A stretch of DNA of 7,517 bases from an uncultured Collinsella sp. (GTDB taxonomy: Bacteria; Actinomycetota; Coriobacteriia; Coriobacteriales; Coriobacteriaceae), in contig CABUSV010000028.1 of assembly GCA_902494345.1 (NCBI GenBank), forward strand, positions 1 through 7,517, given 5' to 3'. The notes under the pieces are model-generated. The model was not told the DNA's origin. It ran no database searches and saw nothing but the letters and a program-made list of their open reading frames with translations. Both the position numbers and the translations under genes were made by a program. Positions 1 to 4,800 of the stretch are shown in pieces. Numbering within the stretch: the first letter of the stretch is position 1; each line of letters opens with the position of its first letter.

Positions 1-117
1 ATTCCGCACGAGCTTCTCTGACATTTCCGCCCATTACCACGTGGAGGTCCCCGTCGCGGAGATCGCCTACGCATACGACTACATCAATTCCCGGCATGCC
101 CCGCGCAGGCAGGCCAC
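1..117. repeat. Terminal direct repeat, left copy
   Basis: All 117 bases are identical to 7401-7517 at the other end of the window. The repeat lies inside the coding sequence of the regulator and keeps its frame. This is the signature of a sequence that closes on itself: a circular molecule, a unit of a tandem array, or a loop in an assembly graph. The length is odd and the match perfect, as expected for a de Bruijn k-mer overlap. No inverted repeats or insertion-sequence features flank it. Confidence 0.97.
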
Positions 118-154
118 GCTGAACGACGGGTCCGCGGCCCGGCAGGACGAATGA
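1..154 (+). CDS. C-terminal end of LevR-like PRD regulator (5' part lies at 4801-7517)
   Basis: The frame starting at base 2 is open and encodes 50 residues before TGA at 152-154. It begins FRTSFSDIS, contains VPVAEIAYAYDYI, and ends in a hydrophilic tail ARQDE. The EIAYAYDYI stretch is typical of the end of a PRD domain in LevR/antiterminator-type regulators. Bases 1-117 are identical to 7401-7517, and the frame matches the regulator starting at 4801, so this is the missing end of that gene seen through a circular or tandem junction. The last 13 codons plus the stop (118-154) are present only here. The stop codon runs into the left arm of a hairpin, and the PTS operon follows 63 bases later on the same strand. 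Confidence 0.85.
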   Translation, partial: FRTSFSDISAHYHVEVPVAEIAYAYDYINSRHAPRRQATLNDGSAARQDE

Positions 155-187
155 CGCGCTTCGGCACAGGCCATGCCGAAACGCGTC
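153..187 (+). promoter_or_regulatory. Long inverted repeat between regulator stop and PTS operon
   Basis: The arms are GACGCG-c-TTCGGCA (153-166) and TGCCGAA-a-CGCGTC (174-187), giving 13 pairs and one C/A mismatch around a 7-base loop CAGGCCA. It starts inside the regulator stop codon and ends about ten bases before the IIB ribosome site. No T-run follows, so a classical intrinsic terminator is not supported. It could be an attenuating hairpin that lowers read-through from the regulator, a dyad operator, or a processing site. The structure is seen directly; the role is inferred. Confidence 0.6.
161..177 (+). promoter_or_regulatory. Possible -24/-12 (sigma-54 type) promoter
   Basis: The string CGGCAC-N5-ATGC matches the -24/-12 form TGGCAC-N5-TTGC at the two invariant doublets. 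GG is at 163-164 and GC at 175-176, separated by exactly ten bases. This would put a start near 188 and a leader of about 30 bases before the IIB ATG, a sensible position. LevR-family operons are classically sigma-54 dependent. Against it, the -25 T and the first T of TTGC are replaced, the element lies wholly inside a palindrome that generates both halves, and the regulator here lacks GAFTGA. Confidence 0.3.
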
Positions 188-197
188 ACGCAAGCAA

Positions 198-205
198 AGG
201 AAGGA
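198..205 (+). promoter_or_regulatory. Ribosome binding site that decides the IIB start
   Basis: AGGAAGGA lies 12 bases before the ATG at 218. An earlier in-frame ATG at 173 sits inside the hairpin with no ribosome site, and would add a 15-residue extension absent from the family. The start at 218 is therefore preferred. Confidence 0.75.
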
Positions 206-217
206 AGCCAACATCAC

Positions 218-706
218 ATGAGCATCATCGCAGCACGCATCGACAACCGCCTGCTACACGGCATAGTGGCAACCCAGTGGGTACCCGAGTTCCGTCCGCA
301 GCGTCTCATGGTCATCGATGACATCGTCGCCAACGACCCGACCAAGAAGGCCGCCATGCGGATGGCAAAGCCCTCGGGAGTCGCCCTCTCCATTATCAAC
401 AAGGAGACGGCTCTCACGAACTATCGGGCGGGCAAGTACGACGACCACACGGTCTTCATCGTGGCGCGAGACCCCCAGACCATCCTCGACGTCATACAGA
501 CGGGCCAGGTTGTTCCCACACTCGTGGTCGGAGGCACAGTCTTTCCCGAAGAGGGGTCAGACGCCGTCCAGGTGAGCAGTCGCGCCTACGTCACCAAAGA
601 CGAGCTGCCCGCATATCGAGCGATTGCTGGCACCGGCTGCGACATCACCGTTCGCTATGTGCCGGCCGACAAGCCCGTAGAGCTCTCCAGCATCATCACG
701 CTTTAG
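218..706 (+). CDS. PTS mannose/fructose/sorbose-family component IIB
   Basis: Cytoplasmic phosphotransfer subunit of a mannose-family phosphotransferase system. It accepts phosphate from IIA and passes it to the sugar carried by IIC/IID. The 162-residue length is normal for a stand-alone IIB. The N-terminus MSIIAARIDNRLLHGIVATQW is the family signature, usually V-R-[IV]-D-D-R-L-I-H-G-Q-V, and places the phosphorylated histidine at His14, matching His15 of Bacillus LevE. VIDDIVANDP (about residues 32-41), VVGGTVFP near 109-116 and the late GCDITVRYVP are further family positions. It is first in the operon; the IIC gene follows after 15 bases. In LevR systems IIB also phosphorylates the second PRD of the regulator and so represses it when no sugar is present; that role is inferred here. 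The substrate is probably fructose or a fructoside, judged only from the neighbouring hydrolase. Confidence 0.93.
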   Translation: MSIIAARIDNRLLHGIVATQWVPEFRPQRLMVIDDIVANDPTKKAAMRMAKPSGVALSIINKETALTNYRAGKYDDHTVFIVARDPQTILDVIQTGQVVPTLVVGGTVFPEEGSDAVQVSSRAYVTKDELPAYRAIAGTGCDITVRYVPADKPVELSSIITL

Positions 707-721
707 CAAGGGAGTGAACTT

Positions 722-1495
722 ATGACACCATCCATCATCCAGATAGCCGTCGTTACACTCATCGCCTTCATCTACGGAGCCGAGAAGAACGCGGGACAAA
801 TTCTCACGAACATGTCCGTCACGCCAGCATGGTTCGTCGGACTTGCGCTCGGCGACCCCGTAACCGGCCTCGCCGTCGGCGCCATCGTCCAACTCATGAG
901 CCTGGGCGTGGCGGCCATGGGAGGAGCCTCCGTCCCCGACTATCCCACTGCCGCCATCATTGGCGCCGTCGTTGCCATCACCTCGGGTCAGGAGGCGAGC
1001 GTCGGCGTTGCCGCCGGAATCGCAGTCGGCATGCTCGGCCTTCAGCTCGACGTCATCGCCAAGACGGCAAACGGCTTCCTCGGGCGTACCTCGCAGCGCT
1101 TTGCCGAAGAGGGCAAGTACTCGCAGATGAAGAGCGTACTTTTCCTCGGTCCGGTCTTCTATGGCCTTACGGCGGCCATCCCCACGTTTGCCGTACTGCT
1201 CTTTGGCGCCGATGCCGTCAACGCTTTCCTCTCCGTCATGCCCTCCTGGTTCACGACCGGCCTCTCCATCGCCGCCGGTATCCTCCCCGTCGTCGGCCTT
1301 GCGATGCTTCTGTCCTTCATGCCAATGAAGAAATTCATCGCCTACGCCATCGTTGGCTTCGTTCTGGCCGCCTACCTGCAGATAAGCATTCTCCCCATTG
1401 CCCTGCTCGGTGCCGCCGCGGCCATCGAGTACTACAAGTCGCACAGCAATCCGTCCGTAAACGCCCTCGACGCTGGAGGTCTGGAAGATGAGTAA
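722..1495 (+). CDS. PTS mannose/fructose/sorbose-family component IIC (membrane)
   Basis: Integral membrane subunit forming the sugar channel together with IID. The 257 residues are mostly hydrophobic, with likely membrane segments around 5-20, 36-68, 75-110, 137-163, 176-201 and 205-235. The stretch GAIVQLMSLGVAAMGGAS followed by VPDYP (about 53-75) is the conserved IIC signature with its Pro-Asp pair. A short hydrophilic tail closes the protein. A ribosome site, AGGGAG, stands at 709-714 ahead of the ATG. The end overlaps the IID start by 8 bases, which suggests translational coupling and a fixed ratio of the two membrane partners. Family assignment is secure; the transported sugar is inferred from context. 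Confidence 0.93.
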   Translation: MTPSIIQIAVVTLIAFIYGAEKNAGQILTNMSVTPAWFVGLALGDPVTGLAVGAIVQLMSLGVAAMGGASVPDYPTAAIIGAVVAITSGQEASVGVAAGIAVGMLGLQLDVIAKTANGFLGRTSQRFAEEGKYSQMKSVLFLGPVFYGLTAAIPTFAVLLFGADAVNAFLSVMPSWFTTGLSIAAGILPVVGLAMLLSFMPMKKFIAYAIVGFVLAAYLQISILPIALLGAAAAIEYYKSHSNPSVNALDAGGLEDE

Positions 1496-2348
1496 CGAAG
1501 TTAACGCCACCAAGGCAAACGAAGCGCCAACCCGCCTGGCAGACGGAACGTACCAGCCAGTCCTCACCGTTTCCGATCTCGACCGTTGCGGCCGCCGCTG
1601 GATGCTCGGCGCGTCCATCTATAACTATGAGTCCCAGTGTGCCCCGGCGGTCATGTTCGCAACCGAACCCGCCCTGCGCAAGATCTATGCAGGAGACGAG
1701 GAGGGCTACCGCAGGTCACTTCTGAGCACCTATCGCTATTACAATGCGACTCCCCAGGTAAGCGGCCTGCTCCTCGGCGCCGGCCTAGCCTTGGAGGACA
1801 AGGGGCACAATGACGCCATCGACGCGGTCCAAGACCTTAAGATTGGCCTCATGGGCTCCCTCTCAGGAGTCGGCGATACGATCTTCGCCATCCTCATTCC
1901 CACCATCTTCGGCTCCATCGCCGCCTACATGGGACAGGCGGGAAACCCCGTCGGCGTGCTTCTCTGGCTCGCCGTCGCCATCGCCATCTTCGTATGGAAG
2001 CTCTTTGACTGGCGCATAGGCTATAAGTTCGGCGACAAGCTCTTCACGACCCTTGCCGAGAAGATGTCCGTTTTCACCGAGTCGACGTCGGCACTTGGCA
2101 TGATGGTCGTCGGTGCGCTCATCCCCACCGTCATCAAGGTCTCGTGTGGTCTCACGTTCACCATGGGTGACGTCACGCTCGACGTCCAGACGGGCATCCT
2201 CGACCAAATCATGGTCGGCATGCTGCCCGTAATAGCCACAGCCATCGTCTACGCCCTCGTCAAGCGCAAGGTCAGCATCAACAAGATTGTCCTCGGCATC
2301 CTCATCATCTCGTGGGTGTGCGCGGCTTTCGGCATTCTTGCTGCCTAG
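1488..2348 (+). CDS. PTS mannose/fructose/sorbose-family component IID (membrane)
   Basis: Second membrane subunit, unique to the mannose-family PTS. The 286-residue protein has a soluble N-terminal half with SIYNYESQ (about 43-50) and TEPALRKIY (59-67), then YRYYNATP (82-89). The diagnostic motif GLMGSLSGVGD (120-130) follows, then hydrophobic segments around 131-148, 154-170, 203-220, 238-257 and 265-285. The first 25 or so residues are a variable hydrophilic extension. The ATG lies inside the last codons of IIC, with GGAGGT at 1475-1480 seven bases upstream, so coupled translation is likely. Nothing looks broken. Together with IIC it would move and phosphorylate the sugar using phospho-IIB. 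Confidence 0.93.
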   Translation: MSNEVNATKANEAPTRLADGTYQPVLTVSDLDRCGRRWMLGASIYNYESQCAPAVMFATEPALRKIYAGDEEGYRRSLLSTYRYYNATPQVSGLLLGAGLALEDKGHNDAIDAVQDLKIGLMGSLSGVGDTIFAILIPTIFGSIAAYMGQAGNPVGVLLWLAVAIAIFVWKLFDWRIGYKFGDKLFTTLAEKMSVFTESTSALGMMVVGALIPTVIKVSCGLTFTMGDVTLDVQTGILDQIMVGMLPVIATAIVYALVKRKVSINKIVLGILIISWVCAAFGILAA

Positions 2349-2359
2349 CCTAGGGCTAG
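2345..2359 (+). promoter_or_regulatory. Small intercistronic hairpin at the IID stop codon
   Basis: CTAGCC-TAG-GGCTAG is a perfect six-pair stem with a three-base loop that includes the IID stop codon. It lies in the only sizeable gap (33 bases) between PTS genes, before the IIA ribosome site AAAGGA at 2370-2375. It might tune mRNA stability between the membrane genes and the IIA gene. The structure is visible; the role is a guess. Confidence 0.3.
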
Positions 2360-2381
2360 ACCAACCCACAAAGGACGCATT

Positions 2382-2786
2382 ATGAGGCACATCATCATTG
2401 CATCGCACTACGGCCTGGCAGCCGGACTCGGAGACACGCTCAAGGCCATCATAGGACCGGGGCACGACATCAGGGTTGTCTGCGCGTTTACAGACGAAAC
2501 CCCGCTCGAGGAGAAGCTCGCCAGCGCATTCGAGGGCATCGCCGAAGATGACGAGACCCTCGTTCTCACCGACATCCTTCAGGGCAGCGTAAACCAGCTC
2601 GTAGCCTGCTCGGCTCCGCGAGGCGCGTTCATAGTGACCGGCGTAAACCTTCCCGTGGCCCTCGAGCTCTCGCTCCACGCCGGACAGCTTACTCCCGATG
2701 TGGTGAGGCATGCCGTCACCCAAGCCAAAGAGCAGCTCGTCTACCTCGGAGATCTTACTCCGGACGTTGACGAAGAAGACGAATAG
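2382..2786 (+). CDS. PTS mannose/fructose/sorbose-family component IIA
   Basis: Stand-alone cytoplasmic IIA of 134 residues that takes phosphate from HPr and hands it to IIB. The N-terminus MRHIIIASHYGLAAGL gives the active histidine as His9, equivalent to His9 of Bacillus LevD. LVLTDILQGS (about 60-69) contains the conserved Asp64, but the usual GGSP that follows is QGSV. VNLPVALEL near residues 88-96 matches the conserved NLPM-type stretch. The C-terminus is very acidic (DVDEEDE). It is last of the four PTS genes (order B-C-D-A, whereas Bacillus lev has A-B-C-D) and the fructosidase follows after 29 bases. It is likely the phosphate entry point of this transporter. Confidence 0.9.
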   Translation: MRHIIIASHYGLAAGLGDTLKAIIGPGHDIRVVCAFTDETPLEEKLASAFEGIAEDDETLVLTDILQGSVNQLVACSAPRGAFIVTGVNLPVALELSLHAGQLTPDVVRHAVTQAKEQLVYLGDLTPDVDEEDE

Positions 2787-2815
2787 GAAAGACGCGACAG
2801 TAAGGAGGACGAGAC

Positions 2816-4252
2816 ATGCGCAAAGTCCCGACCAATAACCAGCACCTGTTCTACCAACCGAAGGACGTGTGGGTGGGAGACGTCATGCCCTTCGGCAAGG
2901 ACGGCACGTTCTATCTATACCACCAGCGTGACACGCGCGACCCCGCTCCGCTTGCCGAAGGACAGCCCTTTGGGTGGTCGCTCGCGACCACCCAGGACTT
3001 CGTGACGTACCAGGAACACGGAACGGCGATCCCCCACGGCGGAGAAGACGACCAAGACCAGTTCATCTACGCCGGAACCGTTTACGAGGCAAAAGGGGAG
3101 GTACGCGCTTTCTATACCGGGTTCAACCGCAACTACCTGCGAGAAGGCAAAACGTCCCAGGTGCTCATGCAGGCGAAGGCCTGCTCGGATGATTATGCGA
3201 CGTGGAAAAAGACGGGCGTTGCAGTAGAGCTCACGCCTCAGCCAGGATACGATGGGCGCAACTGGCGCGACCCTTTCGTAATATGGGATGACGACCGGAA
3301 GGAATACCTCCTCGTACTGGGCACGCGTAAGGGAGACGACCCCTCCAAAACCCTCCAAACTGGCAGGCTCGTTCACTTTACGTCGAAGGACCTCGAGCAC
3401 TGGCAGTTCAAGGGCGACTTCTGGGCCCCCGGCCTCTACACCATGTTCGAAATGCCAGACATTTTTAAAATTGGCGATTGGTGGTACCTGGTCTACTCTG
3501 AGTACAGCGACGAGAACAAGATCGTCTACCGCATGAGCCGCGATCTCTACGGTCCGTGGGAGAAGCCGAGAGATGACGCCTTCGACGGGAGGGCGTATTA
3601 CGCCGGACGGACCGCCTTCGACGGATCGCGCAGGATTCTGTCCGGCTGGGTCCCCACGCGCGAGAACGACGATGACCGGGCCAACTGGCTTTGGGGTGGC
3701 TCGTTTATGCCCCATGAGGTGTACCAGCGCCCCAATGGCACCCTCGGCGTTCGCCCTCCCCAAAGCATAAAGGATGCGTTCGAGTGCCCTGATGCCGTCC
3801 CGGATATCGAGCTTCGCGGAGACCACGAACGAACGGAGTGCGTAATCACCGAAAACGCAGGCGAGATCTTCTGCTTCGAGGCAGACGTGACGTTCAGGGA
3901 CGCTTGCGACTTCTCAATTCGAGCCTACAAGAATCTCGAGACCGACGAGTCGTACGAATACCGCTTCGACCTCGACGCGAATCGGCTCTCGTTCGATAAG
4001 AGCCCCTGTTACAAGTGGTTCCGCGTAATGGATAAGGGGCTTTGGAGGCCAGTCTGGCTCGAGTCCGGGCGTTCTTACCACCTGCAGCTCATCGTTGACG
4101 ACAACATCCTCGTCCTCTACCTCGACGGTACCGCACTCACGACACGCGTCTGCGAGAAGTTCGGCCACTCGCTTGCTGTTACGGTAACGAATGGCGAACT
4201 CAAACTGTCCAACATAGCCTTGGCGAAGGGGCTGCGCGAACAGGAAAAGTAA
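2816..4252 (+). CDS. Glycoside hydrolase family 32 beta-fructosidase, cytoplasmic
   Basis: A 478-residue enzyme with a family-32 five-bladed catalytic domain (about residues 10-310) and a C-terminal beta-sandwich (about 330-475). The three acidic positions can be placed. The nucleophile Asp22 is in WVGDVMPF (in place of the usual W-x-N-D-P-N-G), the stabilising Asp152 is in NWRDPFV, and the acid/base Glu212 is in FEMPD (usual form ECPD, so the Cys is Met). There is no signal peptide, so it acts inside the cell on a sugar brought in by the PTS, such as a sucrose-like disaccharide or short fructan, possibly phosphorylated. The motif variants place it away from classical invertases and levanases, so specificity is open. 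A good ribosome site, AAGGAGG, stands at 2802-2808 seven bases before the ATG. It closes the operon. Confidence 0.88.
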   Translation: MRKVPTNNQHLFYQPKDVWVGDVMPFGKDGTFYLYHQRDTRDPAPLAEGQPFGWSLATTQDFVTYQEHGTAIPHGGEDDQDQFIYAGTVYEAKGEVRAFYTGFNRNYLREGKTSQVLMQAKACSDDYATWKKTGVAVELTPQPGYDGRNWRDPFVIWDDDRKEYLLVLGTRKGDDPSKTLQTGRLVHFTSKDLEHWQFKGDFWAPGLYTMFEMPDIFKIGDWWYLVYSEYSDENKIVYRMSRDLYGPWEKPRDDAFDGRAYYAGRTAFDGSRRILSGWVPTRENDDDRANWLWGGSFMPHEVYQRPNGTLGVRPPQSIKDAFECPDAVPDIELRGDHERTECVITENAGEIFCFEADVTFRDACDFSIRAYKNLETDESYEYRFDLDANRLSFDKSPCYKWFRVMDKGLWRPVWLESGRSYHLQLIVDDNILVLYLDGTALTTRVCEKFGHSLAVTVTNGELKLSNIALAKGLREQEK

Positions 4253-4306
4253 GCCAGTGAACCTCGTCGCCACAGCGACTCCCCCAGCAAAACACGCGAA
4301 CAACGG

Positions 4307-4332
4307 GTCCGGCCGCATTCCGGCGACCGGAC
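4307..4332 (+). terminator. GC-rich hairpin downstream of the operon, possible terminator
   Basis: GTCCGG (4307-4312) pairs with CCGGAC (4327-4332). The inner CCG/CGG pairs (4313-4315 with 4321-4323) lengthen the stem, leaving a CATTC loop and a small bulge. It lies 55 bases after the hydrolase stop. No T-run follows, so termination strength is uncertain. A weaker five-pair hairpin, GTCGC-CACA-GCGAC, precedes it at 4266-4279. Confidence 0.4.
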
Positions 4333-4338
4333 TCGTCC

Positions 4339-4355
4339 TGTGCCCTGATGGCACA
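4339..4355. terminator. Second hairpin downstream of the operon
   Basis: TGTGCC-CTGAT-GGCACA is a perfect six-pair stem with a five-base loop, six bases after the previous hairpin. Read in either direction it could help end transcription between convergent units. No T-run is seen on either side. Confidence 0.35.
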
Positions 4356-4374
4356 TGGCCCCGGGCTGCCGACA

Positions 4375-4398
4375 GCGAGGCGGCCTTAGGGGCCTCGC
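4375..4398 (-). terminator. Hairpin abutting the stop of a minus-strand reading frame
   Basis: GCGAGGC (4375-4381) pairs with GCCTCGC (4392-4398) around a ten-base loop. On the minus strand it begins directly after the TAG stop of the 4399-4686 frame, where a terminator of a convergent gene would sit. Its placement supports that frame being a true gene end. Confidence 0.4.
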
Positions 4399-4686
4399 CT
4401 ACAGATTCCTGAGTGCGTCGACGAGGGAGACCTTGCCCGCGGTGACCTCGTCGGCCTGCTTGATGACCTTTGCGGGCACGACGGCCACCACAGCGCCGGC
4501 GGCAGAGTCGATTCGAGCGATGTGGTCAGAGACGGAGCGAACGGCGAGCCGCTTGCCGACAGGGAGGCAGTCAAAGGTGGCAAAGCGCACTCCTACGGTT
4601 GGGATACGCCCGTGAGGCGCTCGGCGGACAGCGCTGTTGCCGCTCGCTGTGTCGAGCGCAGGTGTCGAGAAGTCGCCATATGTCAC
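4399..4686 (-). pseudogene. Probable 3' fragment of a convergent gene, unrecognised product
   Basis: A 95-codon minus-strand frame with a GTG start that lacks a convincing ribosome site. From about residue 31 (VGVRFATFDCLP, near 4596) to the stop, codon use looks like the real genes here: GCC, GTC, CTC, AAG, GAC and ATC dominate. The protein ends ADEVTAGKVSLVDALRNL. The first 30 residues (rich in Ser, Thr, Arg, Pro) look like random translation. A hairpin follows the stop at once. This fits the C-terminal 65 or so residues of a gene whose front part is missing. I do not recognise the family. It faces the PTS operon, so it would be the downstream neighbour in an ordinary chromosome. Alternatives are a small intact hypothetical gene or a chance open frame. 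Confidence 0.4.
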
Positions 4687-4800
4687 TACAGATGTATCAT
4701 GGAGTGCCGAAGTTCACGTGCCCGTGACAAAACGCGGGCGCCAACCCGTCCCGAGCACCACCCCGCCCGTAAGGTGTGGGACGAAAGGAGGACCAGCCGC
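4597..4800 (+). promoter_or_regulatory. Non-coding leader of the regulator gene
   Basis: No convincing coding frame is seen in these roughly 200 bases before the regulator ATG. A -10-like TATCAT is at 4695-4700, but no good -35 stands 16-18 bases upstream. CACGTG (4715-4720) and GGCGCC (4737-4742) are short palindromes. GCCCG/CGGGC (4720-4724 with 4735-4739) could form a hairpin around a TGACAAAACG loop. The ribosome site AAAGGAGG at 4784-4791 is strong. A promoter for the regulator is expected here, but I cannot place it with confidence. No iterons, AT-rich origin or attachment site is visible. Confidence 0.35.

Noticed and set aside
174..190. Catabolite-responsive element near the PTS operon
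   Set aside because: GAAACGCGTC resembles the core of a cre site, but the required T-G and C-A ends are not at the right spacing, and CcpA-type control is not established for the likely host group.
173..217. Upstream start that would extend IIB by 15 residues
   Set aside because: The ATG at 173 lies in the loop of the hairpin with no ribosome site; the family N-terminus begins at 218, which has AGGAAGGA in front.
4681..4700. Clear sigma-70 promoter for the regulator
   Set aside because: TATCAT at 4695-4700 has no acceptable -35 hexamer 16-18 bases upstream and the TG before it lacks the one-base gap of an extended -10.
4355..4727. Plus-strand open frames in the gap (4355-4615 and 4470-4727)
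   Set aside because: Both are Arg/Ala-rich low-complexity translations, poor in the preferred codons, without ribosome sites, and overlie the better minus-strand frame.
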